This document shows positions 15,832 through 23,913 of a stretch of 64,000 bases of DNA, one piece after another (within the stretch, counting starts at the first letter, position 1; each line of letters begins with the position of its first letter). The stretch spans positions 1-64,000 of the forward strand of contig CALXMW010000008.1 of the NCBI GenBank assembly GCA_944389585.1. The letters are read 5' to 3'. The translations under genes and the position numbers were made by a program. The notes beneath the pieces were generated by a model that was not told the DNA's origin, ran no database searches, and saw nothing but the letters and a program-made list of their open reading frames with translations. This DNA is from an uncultured Kiritimatiellota bacterium. Its GTDB lineage: Bacteria > Verrucomicrobiota > Kiritimatiellia > RFP12 > DVOR01.

Positions 15832-16870
15832 ATGACCCTCGCCGACTGCTACGCGCGCTTCCGCGCCACCGCCTATCCCTACAAGCGCACCGTCACCAAC
15901 CAAATCGACCCCGCCGCCATCGCCTACGAGGAGTTCTCCGACCTCGAGCATAGGCCCCCCCGTAGTCTCCGTGGTCGTCCGCGCCTACAAGGCCGCCAAG
16001 ACCATCGGCAAGACGCTTGAGGCCATCCTCGCCCAGGAAACCGACTTCCCCTTCGAGGTCATCGTCGCCGACGACGCCTCGCCAGACGACACCCTCGCCG
16101 TCTGCCAGGCCTACCAACGCCAGGCCCCCGACAAGCTCCGCATCCTCCGCGCCAAGCAAAACGGCGACCTCTGCGTCAACGACGTCCTCGTCCACGCCCA
16201 CGCCCGCGGCGAGTGGATCGCCGACTGCGACGCCGACGACCTCTGGCTCGACCCCCGCAAACTCCAAAAGCAGCTCGACCTTTGCCGCGCCCATGGCGCC
16301 GTCTTCTGCGGCACCGCCTTCTATTTCGACAATGTGAAGACCCGCCGCCGCTGGGTGCCTCTCTTCCCCGACCGCACCATCATCCCGCCCAAGGACATCC
16401 CCAAATATTACTTCCAGACGAGCACACTCTTCTACCGCCAAGACGTCTACTGGCGCATGGTCAAGGAATGCGACGTCCCCTTCGAGGGCGACTGCTTCAA
16501 GTTGCACTGCTTTGCCCGATACGGCAAAATCCTCTACCTCAACGACCTCTGCTCCGTCTACACCGTCGGCGGCGGATACTACTCTTCCAGCTCCGTGCTC
16601 ACCCAGACGTGGATCCCAGGCAACGACTTCGCCATGATGATGCGCTACGGCCACCCCTCCCGCCACTGGGATTACGGCCTGCGCTCGCTCGCGCAGTTCC
16701 ACCGCTGCCTGCACCCGCGCCTGGGCCTCACCCGCGCCGAATACGAGGCGCGCAAAGAGCTCCTCTGGTCGATGGTCTGGAACGTCGCCCTCCGCCTCCT
16801 CCCCCACCCCAAGGCCATCGTCTACCTCTGCAAAATCTACCACCGCAGCCGGCACCTGCGCGCGGCGTGA
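15832..16870 (+). CDS. GT2-family glycosyltransferase interrupted by a frameshift at a C7 tract
   Basis: An N-terminal piece (from MTLADCYARFRATAYPYKRT) runs in one frame to LEHRPP, and the GT2 domain (VVSVVVRAYKAAKTIG, DDASPDD, then DCDADDLWLD as the metal-binding DxD region) continues in another. The shift falls exactly in a run of seven C (15955-15961): removing one C would join the halves as RPPVVSVVVRAYK with no lost residue. Full length would be about 345 residues. GT2 enzymes transfer sugars from nucleotide-sugars. Explanations are a sequencing error, an inactivating mutation, or slippage-based phase variation. Confidence 0.8.
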
Positions 16871-16885
16871 GCGCGCGGCGCACGA

Positions 16886-16922
16886 AAAGGCGGGGCATGG
16901 AACGCCATGCCCCGCCTTTGTT
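16886..16922. terminator. Bidirectional terminator between glycosyltransferase and DksA-like gene
   Basis: A perfect 15-bp stem, AAAGGCGGGGCATGG / CCATGCCCCGCCTTT, with loop AACG. It has A-rich and T-rich flanks, so it can serve both convergent genes. Confidence 0.9.
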
Positions 16923-16939
16923 TTGCCCCAAACGCGCCG

Positions 16940-17905
16940 TTACTGGTTCTGGGCGCGGCGCTCCTTGGCGAGGGTCTGCTCCCACTGCTCCTTGCAGGCC
17001 ACGCACCGGATGGCGAAGGGGGCGGCCTTGAGGCGCTCGGTGGGGATGAGCTTGCCGCACATCGAGCACACGCCATAGGTCTTGTTCTTGATGGCGCGCA
17101 GGGCGTCGTCGATGGCGCGCAGGCGCATATGCTGGCCGTCGGCGCGGGTCAGGTCGGCCGTGCGGTTGAAGGCGTTGGTGCCGTCCTCCTCCACGTTCTC
17201 CTCGTCGGTCTGACGCAAGGCGTTGGTGCGCGCGGAATTGAGCTGGGCCAAAATCTCCTCGCGGTCGGCGATGAGCCGCTTGCGGAAGCTCTCGAGCGTG
17301 GCGTCGCTGAAACGCTGCTTGGCCGGGGCGGCCTTCGCGGCGGCCTTCGCGGGCTTGGCCCCGGAGGGGCGGACGATGGTGTAATTGGCCTTGATCGCCG
17401 GCGCCTTGGCCGGCTTCGCCGCGGGCGCGGGCTTCACGACGGCCTTGGCCGCCGGCTTCTTGGCCGGGGCCTTGGCCGTGGTCTTCTTCACCGCTTGATT
17501 AGCGGCGTTTTTTTTTGCGGGGGCCTTCGCCGCAGGCTTGGCCGCTGGCTTCTTCGCCGCGGGCTTCTTGGCCGGGGCCTTCACCGCAGGCTTCTTGGCA
17601 GGAGGCGCCTTCTTCGCCGCGGGCTTGGCCGCCGGCTTCTTGGCCGGGGCCTTCGCCGCAGGCTTCTTGGCCACGGGTTTGGCGGCGGCCTTGGCCGCAG
17701 GCTTCTTGGCCGCGGGTTTGGCGGCGGCCTTGGCCGCAGGTTTCTTCGCCGGCGCCTTCGCGGGAACCTTTTTGGCCACAGGCTTGGCCGCGGGTTTCTT
17801 CGCGGGGGCCTTGGCCGCAGGCTTCTTGGCGGGGGTGGCCTTCTTCGCCGCGGGTTTGGCGGCGGGCTTCTTGGCCGGCTTGGAGGCTTTTGCTTTCGTA
17901 GCCAT
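16940..17905 (-). CDS. DksA/TraR zinc-finger protein with histone H1-like Lys/Ala/Pro-rich tail
   Basis: A 321-residue protein. Residues 1 to about 190 are tandem [10 protein letters not shown]-type repeats, as in bacterial H1-like DNA-binding proteins. The last about 110 residues are a DksA-type module: a coiled coil ([16 protein letters not shown]) and a C4 zinc finger, CSMCGK near 278 and CVACK near 299. DksA acts on RNA polymerase; the basic tail would bind DNA or RNA. The DksA coil-tip DxxDxA motif is not obvious, so direct DksA function is uncertain. A9 within the coding strand (17508-17516) is a slippage-prone run. AAGGAGT precedes ATG 17905. Confidence 0.8.
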   Translation of the reverse strand: MATKAKASKPAKKPAAKPAAKKATPAKKPAAKAPAKKPAAKPVAKKVPAKAPAKKPAAKAAAKPAAKKPAAKAAAKPVAKKPAAKAPAKKPAAKPAAKKAPPAKKPAVKAPAKKPAAKKPAAKPAAKAPAKKNAANQAVKKTTAKAPAKKPAAKAVVKPAPAAKPAKAPAIKANYTIVRPSGAKPAKAAAKAAPAKQRFSDATLESFRKRLIADREEILAQLNSARTNALRQTDEENVEEDGTNAFNRTADLTRADGQHMRLRAIDDALRAIKNKTYGVCSMCGKLIPTERLKAAPFAIRCVACKEQWEQTLAKERRAQNQ

Positions 17906-17978
17906 GGGTGTCACTCCTTGTTGGGGCTCCACAAGGCATGGGGCGGCGCTGGGCCATACCCTCATGCGGAACGACAGA

Positions 17979-18007
17979 AGATTAGCAAAAAGCCCACGCG
18001 CGCGCAA
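17979..18007 (-). promoter_or_regulatory. Promoter for the H1-DksA gene
   Basis: On the minus strand TTGCGC (18007-18002), a 17-base spacer and TAATCT (17984-17979) preceded by TTTTGC. The leader to ATG 17905 is about 70 nt. It diverges from the pseudopilin promoter about 40 bases away. Confidence 0.5.
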
Positions 18008-18048
18008 CACTTTTGTGGCGGGGCGCGCGCCGCGCCCCAAAATAATGT

Positions 18049-18078
18049 TTGACCGCCCGGGCAGGCCTGTGCTAGGAT
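18049..18078 (+). promoter_or_regulatory. Promoter for the pseudopilin gene
   Basis: TTGACC (18049-18054), an 18-base spacer and TAGGAT (18073-18078) with an upstream TGTGC extended element. The leader is about 50 nt and contains an AAGGAG Shine-Dalgarno before ATG 18133. Confidence 0.65.
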
Positions 18079-18132
18079 ACATGATGTGCGAGGGCGGTCA
18101 GAGCCCGAACCAGACTTGAAAGGAGTACGGAA

Positions 18133-18882
18133 ATGAAAGCATCCCGCAAGCAAGGCTTCACGTTGATCGAGCTGCTCGTGGTCATCGTGATCATCGGCAT
18201 TCTGGCAGGCGCCCTCTTCGGCCCCATCACCGGCGCGTTGGCCTCGGCCCGCCGTTCGGGCATGATGAACGTGGGCCGCCACATCGTCCAAGCCATCATC
18301 ACGGCGGACGCGACGGGCCGTTACCGCGGCTATGCGTGGCCGGCGGACAGCAACGGCGAGTACGACGGCGACAAGCCCACCGGCCCGGATCTCTACCAGG
18401 CCTTCAGCTCCACCGCCGACTACTTCACCCAGGCCCTCTACATGTCCGAGACGGACACGAACCGCCGCAACCGCCTGAAGGTGCTCCAGGAGATCGAGCC
18501 CTCCGACCTCGTGGCCGACGGCTACACCGAGGCCACCGGCACCACCATCACCGACCGCAACTGCGCCTGGACCATCGCCTCCAACGCCGGGCGCGCCGCC
18601 GGCACCACCCCCGTGCTCATCTCCCGCAACATCAACGGCTCCACCTTCGCCGGCACCGCCGGCAACGACACCGGCGCCGACTATGACACGCTGCTGACCG
18701 ACAACCAGCCCTTCGGCAAGGACGGCTGCGTGCTCATCTACCGCGACGGCTCGGGCAAGGACTTCGACGCCGCCGGCGTGCTGATGCGCGACATGGTCTC
18801 GGGCCTCGGCAACGGCAAGCTCACCGACATCGAGCAGGACGGCAACGCCTTCAAGTTCCTCGAGTCCGGCTCGGGCAACTGA
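18133..18882 (+). CDS. Type II secretion/type IV pseudopilin-like protein
   Basis: A 249-residue protein with a class III (prepilin) signal: KASRKQG then FTLIELLVVIVIIGILAG, cleaved after the Gly at residue 8 and N-methylated on the Phe by prepilin peptidase. The hydrophobic helix is followed by a globular domain with no cysteine pair and many Thr/Asp/Gly turns. Such orphan pseudopilins are abundant in Verrucomicrobiota/Lentisphaerota-type genomes. No secretion ATPase or peptidase is nearby, so the machinery must be elsewhere. It is a single-gene unit with its own promoter and terminator. Confidence 0.85.
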   Translation: MKASRKQGFTLIELLVVIVIIGILAGALFGPITGALASARRSGMMNVGRHIVQAIITADATGRYRGYAWPADSNGEYDGDKPTGPDLYQAFSSTADYFTQALYMSETDTNRRNRLKVLQEIEPSDLVADGYTEATGTTITDRNCAWTIASNAGRAAGTTPVLISRNINGSTFAGTAGNDTGADYDTLLTDNQPFGKDGCVLIYRDGSGKDFDAAGVLMRDMVSGLGNGKLTDIEQDGNAFKFLESGSGN

Positions 18883-18904
18883 GGCGCGCGCGTCCTCGCA
18901 CCCC

Positions 18905-18940
18905 GCGGTGCCCGCCCCCCGGCGGGCGCCGCCGCTTTTT
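18905..18940 (+). terminator. Terminator of the pseudopilin gene
   Basis: A GC-rich hairpin, GCGGTGCCCGCC pairing with GGCGGGCGCCGC, with loop CCCC and a TTTTT tail (18936-18940). Confidence 0.8.
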
Positions 18941-18959
18941 CCCCCACCCCAAAAAAGTG

Positions 18960-18989
18960 TTGTTTGACAAGGGCGTTCCGTTGTATAAT
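18960..18989 (+). promoter_or_regulatory. Promoter for the CsoR-like gene
   Basis: A consensus TATAAT at 18984-18989. The best -35 by distance is TTGTTT (18960-18965, 18-base spacer); a perfect TTGACA at 18964-18969 is only 14 bases from the -10. A squeezed or misaligned spacer is typical of promoters under metal or redox repressors, but here it is only an observation. Confidence 0.5.
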
Positions 18990-19063
18990 AAGGGCAATTG
19001 GTTGGGCACCGGTTTCGCCGGTGAAACCATATAGAAACAACAAGCAAACGAAGGCAACACACC

Positions 19064-19351
19064 ATGAAGGAAGAACCCACGGATTTGGACATCGAGGCAA
19101 TCCACCGCCGCCTCCACAAAATCATCGGCCAGTGCAACGGCATCAGCCGCATGATCGACCGCAAGGCCGCCTGCGCGGACATCATCCTGCAGGTCAGCGC
19201 CGCCAAGAGCGCCCTCCACCGCGTCGGCCAGTTGCTCCTGGTCAACCACCTCAAGGAATGCGCCCGCGACGGCGTCGAGAAAGGCGACGCGGAGGAAATC
19301 ATCCGCCGCGAGGCCAAGGCCGTCGACTACTTCTGCCGCCTGGAGGACTGA
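19064..19351 (+). CDS. CsoR/FrmR/RcnR-family transcriptional repressor
   Basis: A 95-residue all-helical protein of the DUF156 family. It has the start IHRRLHKIIGQCNGISRMI (first helix), a Cys near residue 37 (ACADIILQVSA) and an HxxxC pair (NHLKEC) near residues 61-65. This Cys-His-Cys set is the copper-sensing arrangement of CsoR, while FrmR and RcnR use variants, so the ligand (Cu(I), other metal, aldehyde or sulfide) stays open. No metal exporter or chaperone gene is adjacent, which is unusual. It has its own promoter and terminator. Confidence 0.85.
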   Translation: MKEEPTDLDIEAIHRRLHKIIGQCNGISRMIDRKAACADIILQVSAAKSALHRVGQLLLVNHLKECARDGVEKGDAEEIIRREAKAVDYFCRLED

Positions 19352-19374
19352 GCCCCCGCCGACGGCAAGGCAAA

Positions 19375-19406
19375 GCGGGCCGCCCCGGGGCGGCCCGCGT
19401 TTCGTT
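19375..19406 (+). terminator. Terminator of the CsoR-like gene
   Basis: A perfect 10-bp stem GCGGGCCGCC/GGCGGCCCGC, loop CCGG, then GTTTCGTTT. Confidence 0.8.
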
Positions 19407-19434
19407 TGCGCCCCTCCCCAAGCGAGCGCCCTGC

Positions 19435-19490
19435 ATAGGGCTCCCCCAGAGCCCTAGATAGGGTTCCCCCAGAGCCCTACCTAGGGCTCC
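19435..19490. repeat. Tandem palindromic 23-mers (AGGGCTC-CCCC-AGAGCCCT)
   Basis: Two successive units, TAGGGCTCCCCCAGAGCCCT and TAGGGTTCCCCCAGAGCCCT, are followed by a half unit CTAGGGCTCC. Each unit is itself a short hairpin with a CCCC loop. They lie in the intergenic gap 19407-19586, which also holds the promoter of the next gene (TATAAT 19545-19550) and nothing else I can see. Confidence 0.7.
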
Positions 19491-19586
19491 GGCAGGGGGC
19501 CTGGCCGCCGGCGCTTTTCCCAAACCCCGGGGCCGGAAAGATGGTATAATGCCCACCGTTCGCAACCCAACTGTGGAGACACGAAG

Positions 19587-20057
19587 ATGACGCTGAGCAA
19601 GCTGGCGCTGGCCGTGACCGAGGACGACATCAACCGGGGCCTCGAAGGCGCCCTAGCCAAGATGGCCGAAGGGCCGCAGGGCGAAGGCCTCAAGAAAATC
19701 AAGAACCCGCGCGTGGAGCTCAAGGACGGGCTCGTCGTCTTCAAGTGCAAGGCCTCCATGGGCCCGCTGCCCGTGCCGGTGGAGGCGCAGATCCGCCTGG
19801 CCCCGGCGCAGGACGGCGCAGCGCTCGACGTCACCCTCGAAAAGGTCTCCCTGGCCATGATGGGCGGCGGGGCCATCGCCACGCAGCTGATGGGCCAGCT
19901 GGCCGCGGCCGTCGCCGGCAAGCCCGGGCTCTCGGTGGCCGGCAACACGCTCACCGTGGCCATCCGCGCGCTGGCGCAGCTGCGCGGCATCGCCCTGGAG
20001 GGGACGCTCCGGGAGCTGGCGGTGGAAGGGCGCGCGCTGCGCCTGGACTTCGCGTGA
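19587..20057 (+). CDS. Conserved-looking hypothetical protein, 156 residues
   Basis: I do not recognise the family. The protein has a short N-terminal helix, a beta-rich middle (VELKDGLVVFKCKASMGPLP, IRLAPAQDGAALDVTLEKV) and a Gly/Ala helix (MMGGGAIATQLMGQLAAAVAG). This layout resembles lipid-binding SMP/LmeA-like domains, but that is weak. There is no signal peptide, so it is probably cytoplasmic or peripheral. GGAG precedes ATG 19587, and TATAAT at 19545-19550 supplies a promoter. The asd promoter begins a few bases after its stop. Confidence 0.7.
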   Translation: MTLSKLALAVTEDDINRGLEGALAKMAEGPQGEGLKKIKNPRVELKDGLVVFKCKASMGPLPVPVEAQIRLAPAQDGAALDVTLEKVSLAMMGGGAIATQLMGQLAAAVAGKPGLSVAGNTLTVAIRALAQLRGIALEGTLRELAVEGRALRLDFA

Positions 20058-20058
20058 T

Positions 20059-20069
20059 TGTGCTATCAT
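20059..20069 (+). promoter_or_regulatory. Extended -10 promoter for asd
   Basis: TTGTGCTATCAT, an example of the TGTGCTATAMT pattern seen before many genes here. The leader to ATG 20103 is about 27 nt with a GGAG Shine-Dalgarno. No good -35 is visible. Confidence 0.6.
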
Positions 20070-20102
20070 AAACAACGTCTTTCGACAGATCGGAGTGTAT
20101 CC

Positions 20103-21131
20103 ATGAAGCAATACAAAGTCGGTTTAGTCGGCATCGGCGCCGTCGGCACCGAGATGGTCAAAGTCCTGCGCCAGCGCAACTTCCCCGCCGCCGAGATCCG
20201 CGTCCTGGCGACGCGCGAGCGCGACGAGGAGATCGCCGGGGAGACCTTCCACGTGCGGGCGACCACCCCCGAGGCCTTCACGGGGCTCGACGTGGTGCTC
20301 TTCGCCGGCACCGAGGGCGCCAAGGGCGCCAGCAAGATGTGGGGCAAGGCCGCCACCGACGCCGGCGCCATCGTCATCGACAACGGCGATGACTTCCGGA
20401 TGCACGACGACGTGCCCCTGGTGATCCCCGAGATCAACGCCGACGACATGGAGCGCATGGTGCGCGGCGGCGCGCGCTTCATCGCCAACCCCAACTGCTC
20501 CACCATCATCACCCTCATGGGCGTGGCCGCGCTCCACCGCGCCAACCCCCTGCGCCACATGACCGCCGTCACCTTCCAGAGCGTCTCCGGCGCCGGGCGC
20601 GCGGCCATCGACGAGCTGGGGCTGCAGATGCGCCAGCTGGCCGCCGGCGAGCCCACCCACCCCAAGGCCTTCGCCCACCAGATCGCCGCCAACGTGCTGC
20701 CCCAGATCGGCGGCGCCAAGCCCGAGATGCCCGGCTTCACCACCGAGGAGGCCAAGCTCACCTTCGAGAGCCGCAAGATCCTCGGCGCGCCGGGCCTGCG
20801 CATCGCCTGCACCTGCGTCCGCGTCCCCGTCTTCTACGCCCACAGCATCGCCGTCCACGCCGAGTTCGAGCGCCCCTTCAGCGTCGAGGAGGCCCGCGCC
20901 GTCCTCGCCAAGGCCCCCGGCGTGCGCCTCGTCGACGACCTGCCCAACGCCGTCTACCCCATGCCCAAGGACTTCGGCGGGCAGGACGACGTCGGCGTCG
21001 GGCGCCTCCGCGTCGACCCTTCCGTCGAGAACGGCCTGGCGCTCTGGTGCTGCGGCGACAACATCCGCAAGGGCGCCGCCCTCAACGCCGTCCAAATCGC
21101 CGAGGAGCTCATCCGCCGCGGCCTCATCTAA
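20103..21131 (+). CDS. asd: Aspartate-semialdehyde dehydrogenase
   Basis: Reduces aspartyl phosphate to aspartate semialdehyde, the branch-point step to lysine/diaminopimelate, threonine and methionine. It is 342 residues, normal length. Visible motifs: nucleotide-binding [10 protein letters not shown] at the N-terminus, the active-site Cys in NPNCSTI (about residue 132), [11 protein letters not shown] with the substrate-binding His (about 242-252), and the C-terminal signature [16 protein letters not shown]. An upstream in-frame ATG (20058) lies inside the promoter; the [10 protein letters not shown] start fits the Shine-Dalgarno and the family. It is followed after 10 bases by the YchJ-like gene. 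Confidence 0.95.
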   Translation: MKQYKVGLVGIGAVGTEMVKVLRQRNFPAAEIRVLATRERDEEIAGETFHVRATTPEAFTGLDVVLFAGTEGAKGASKMWGKAATDAGAIVIDNGDDFRMHDDVPLVIPEINADDMERMVRGGARFIANPNCSTIITLMGVAALHRANPLRHMTAVTFQSVSGAGRAAIDELGLQMRQLAAGEPTHPKAFAHQIAANVLPQIGGAKPEMPGFTTEEAKLTFESRKILGAPGLRIACTCVRVPVFYAHSIAVHAEFERPFSVEEARAVLAKAPGVRLVDDLPNAVYPMPKDFGGQDDVGVGRLRVDPSVENGLALWCCGDNIRKGAALNAVQIAEELIRRGLI

Positions 21132-21141
21132 GGAACGAGCC

Positions 21142-21666
21142 ATGACCCAGCCCGAAGCCTCCGCCCCCTGCCCCTGCCACTCCGGCAAAGCCTACGGCGA
21201 CTGCTGCGGCCCCATCCTCGGCGGCACGCAGGCGGCCCTCACCGCCGAGGCCCTCATGCGCGCCCGCTACACCGCCTACGCGCTCGACAACGTGGACTTC
21301 CTCTACGCCTCGAGCGGCGACGCCGTGCGCGCGGAGTTCGACCCCGAGGGTTCGCACAAGTGGGCCCGCAACTCCGTCTGGACGGGCATGGAGGTGCTCG
21401 ACGTCCAAGGCGGCGGCGTGGACGACGACGAGGGCACGGTGGAGTTCGTGGCCCACTACACCGTCAAGCAGCGCCCCTTCTCGCACCACGAGCGCTCCGT
21501 CTTCCGGCGCGTCGGCGGCGAATGGCGCTTCATCGACGGCGAGCTCATCACCCCCGAGGCCGGGCAGAAGGGCGTCCCCTTCGTGCGCGAGGCCCCCAAG
21601 GTGGGCCGCAACGACCCCTGCCCCTGCGGCTCCGGCAAGAAATACAAGCACTGCTGCGGCCGCTGA
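21142..21666 (+). CDS. YchJ-like protein with two SEC-C zinc motifs
   Basis: 174 residues. It has an N-terminal [14 protein letters not shown] and a C-terminal [14 protein letters not shown], both CxC...CC zinc-binding SEC-C motifs, around an NTF2-like central domain ([20 protein letters not shown]). This is the YchJ/UPF0225 layout. The SEC-C motif binds SecB in SecA, but the role of YchJ itself is not established. It probably shares a transcript with asd. The paired SEC-C motifs are intact. Confidence 0.9.
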   Translation: MTQPEASAPCPCHSGKAYGDCCGPILGGTQAALTAEALMRARYTAYALDNVDFLYASSGDAVRAEFDPEGSHKWARNSVWTGMEVLDVQGGGVDDDEGTVEFVAHYTVKQRPFSHHERSVFRRVGGEWRFIDGELITPEAGQKGVPFVREAPKVGRNDPCPCGSGKKYKHCCGR

Positions 21667-21720
21667 GCCCCGCCGGAGGCCGCCCCGCCCAGGCGGCCTC
21701 TTCCATCGAAAGGAGCCGCC

Positions 21721-22173
21721 ATGCCCTACGAGAACGCCAACATCGAGACCATCGCCCGCGGCGTCTGCCTGCGAGACGGCCACCTCCTGGTCTGCAAGCC
21801 CGCCAAGGGCGGCCGCTGCTACCTGCCCGGCGGCCACGTCGAGTTCGGCGAGACCGCCCGCCAGGCCCTTGTGCGCGAGATCCGCGAGGAGCTCGGCCAG
21901 GCCGCCGAGGCCGGCGCCTTCCTGGCCGTCACCGAAAACGCCTTCGAGCAGGCGGGCGAGCCGCACTGCGAGGTCAACCTCCTCTTCCGCCTCGACGTCC
22001 CCGGCCTGCCGCCCCCGCCCGCCGCGCCCCGGGCCGCCGAGCCCTGGATCGCCTTCGCGTGGGTGCCCTTCGAGACGCGCGCGCTGGCCGCCGCCAACCT
22101 GCTCCCCGCCCATCTCGCCGCCGACCTCCCGGCCTACCTGGCCGCCCCCGGCCGCCACACCGAGGCCCACTGA
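21721..22173 (+). CDS. Nudix hydrolase
   Basis: 150 residues. The Nudix box (G-x5-E-x7-REVxEE-x-G) is complete: GGHVEFGETARQALVREIRE, followed by ELG, at about residues 39-61. Nudix enzymes cleave nucleoside diphosphates linked to another group; the substrate cannot be inferred. AAAGGAG precedes the ATG. The gene is 2 bases upstream of the GH123-like gene, so they are co-transcribed. Confidence 0.9.
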   Translation: MPYENANIETIARGVCLRDGHLLVCKPAKGGRCYLPGGHVEFGETARQALVREIREELGQAAEAGAFLAVTENAFEQAGEPHCEVNLLFRLDVPGLPPPPAAPRAAEPWIAFAWVPFETRALAAANLLPAHLAADLPAYLAAPGRHTEAH

Positions 22174-22175
22174 CC

Positions 22176-23891
22176 ATGAAGCTCGCCCCGCTCGCCTGCC
22201 TCCTCGCCGCCTCCGCCCTGGCCGAGCCGGCCCGCCACCCCGCCTACGAGCCCGACGGCAAAGACCCGCAGGGCCGCCCCGCCGCGGCGCTCCGGGCCGG
22301 GGCCAAGCCTTGGTTGACGCCCGTCTCCATGCGCCAGCGCTTCGGGCGCGACGTGCCGAGCGCGGTCCCCGCGCCCAAGCGCCCCGGGCTGGCGATGCGC
22401 GGCTGGCGCGGCGAGCGCGTCTGCGCGCAGGTGCTCATCGAGAGCCCCGCCGGCTTCGGCGAGCTCCGCCTGGAGCCGTGCGCGCTGCGCGCCGAGGATG
22501 GCCGCGAAATCCCCGTGCGGCTGGATCTGGTGCGCTACACGACCGGCGGGGGCGTCCTCTTCGCCGACATCCTCGACGGCACGGCGCAGACGACCTTCGC
22601 GGGCGTGACACGGCCCCTCGTGCTGACCGTGGATATCCCCGCCGACGCCGCGCCGGGCCGGGCCACGGGCACGCTCGCCCTCCGCGTCAACGGCACGCCC
22701 CTCTCCGCCCCCGTCACGCTGACGATCGACCCCGAGACCCTCCCGCCGCCGCGCGAGTGGGCCTGCCACCTGGACATCTGGCAGCACCCCGACGCCGTCG
22801 CCCGCTGGCACGACGTGCCGATGTGGTCGCCCGCGCACTTCGCCCTCCTGCGCCCGGCCATGCGCCGCCTGGCCGACGCGGGCCAGAAGACCATCACCGC
22901 CACCCTCATCGACGAGGCGTGGGACCGCCAGACCTACGACGCCTTCGGCGCGATGGTGCGCGTCACCCGGCGCAGGGACGGCTCGTGGGCGCACGACTTC
23001 GCCGTCTTCGACCGCTGGGTCGCCTTCATGAGCGAGGAGGCCGGCCTGGCGGGGGCCACGGTGAACTGTTACGGCCTCCTGCCCTGGTCGCTCACCTTCG
23101 CCTACCACGACGAGGCGCAGGGGCGCACGGTGGCGCCCCGGCTCACCCCCGGCACGCCCGAGTACGAGGCCTTCTGGGGGCCCTTCCTCGAGGCCCTCGT
23201 GGCCCACGTCCGCGCCAAAGGCTGGGAAGGCCGCGTGCGCCTGGCGATGGACGAGCGCCCCGACGCGCTCTTCCGCCCCGCGCTCGAGGTGGTGCGCCGC
23301 CACGCGCCCACGCTGGAGATCGTCGCGGCGTGCGACGCCCCCAGCGCCGTCACCGCCGACTTCGCGGATTGCTCCTACGGCCTGGACATCAGCGAGCGCC
23401 TCGCGCCCCTGGCCAAGGAGCGCCGCGCGCAGGGCAAGCGCACCACCTTCTACGTCTGCTGCGCCCAGCCGCGCCCCAACACCTTCGCCCACTCCGCCCT
23501 GGCCGAGGCCGAATGGCTCCTGCCCGCCGCCGCGCACTATGGCCTCGACGGCTTCCTCCGCTGGGCCTACCACTCCTGGCCCGAGAACCCCTTCGCCAGC
23601 CAAGATTACCGCCCCGCCAACTGGCCCGCCGCCGACACCTCGCTCGTCTACCCCGGCGACCGCCCGAGCCTGCGCTGGGAGGCCCTGCGCAACGGCGTCG
23701 AGACCTTCGAGAAGATCCGCATCCTCCGCGAAAAGGCCGCCGCGCTCGGCCGCCCCGGGGCCCTCGCCCCCCTCGAGGAGGCCCTCGCGCGCTTCACCGT
23801 CGCCCGCGGCATGGGGCCGGGCTGCCCCTACGAGGCCGACCTCCAAGCGCTCGACGAGGCCCTCCTCCGCGCCGCCGAGGCCCTGCGCTGA
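22176..23891 (+). CDS. Secreted GH123-like glycoside hydrolase (DUF4091 type)
   Basis: 571 residues with a short signal peptide (MKLAPLACLLAASALA). An N-terminal beta domain (about 60-200) resembles the Ig-like module of GH123 enzymes, and a TIM-barrel region follows. RLAMDERPD at about residues 356-363 contains the Asp-Glu pair expected for GH123, which acts on beta-linked N-acetylgalactosamine by substrate-assisted catalysis. The C-terminal part (WAYHSWPENPF, RPSLRWEALRNGVE) is typical of DUF4091. Together with the GH110-like protein it suggests use of mucin or glycolipid glycans. It starts 2 bases after the Nudix gene. Confidence 0.75.
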   Translation: MKLAPLACLLAASALAEPARHPAYEPDGKDPQGRPAAALRAGAKPWLTPVSMRQRFGRDVPSAVPAPKRPGLAMRGWRGERVCAQVLIESPAGFGELRLEPCALRAEDGREIPVRLDLVRYTTGGGVLFADILDGTAQTTFAGVTRPLVLTVDIPADAAPGRATGTLALRVNGTPLSAPVTLTIDPETLPPPREWACHLDIWQHPDAVARWHDVPMWSPAHFALLRPAMRRLADAGQKTITATLIDEAWDRQTYDAFGAMVRVTRRRDGSWAHDFAVFDRWVAFMSEEAGLAGATVNCYGLLPWSLTFAYHDEAQGRTVAPRLTPGTPEYEAFWGPFLEALVAHVRAKGWEGRVRLAMDERPDALFRPALEVVRRHAPTLEIVAACDAPSAVTADFADCSYGLDISERLAPLAKERRAQGKRTTFYVCCAQPRPNTFAHSALAEAEWLLPAAAHYGLDGFLRWAYHSWPENPFASQDYRPANWPAADTSLVYPGDRPSLRWEALRNGVETFEKIRILREKAAALGRPGALAPLEEALARFTVARGMGPGCPYEADLQALDEALLRAAEALR

Positions 23892-23894
23892 GGC

Positions 23895-23905
23895 TGTGCT
23901 ATAAT
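23895..23905 (+). promoter_or_regulatory. Extended -10 promoter, leaderless type
   Basis: TGTGCTATAAT, with the last T 8 bases before ATG 23914. Transcription would start at or next to the start codon. It overlaps the end of the GH123-like gene region. Confidence 0.65.
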
Positions 23906-23913
23906 CTGCGGCC

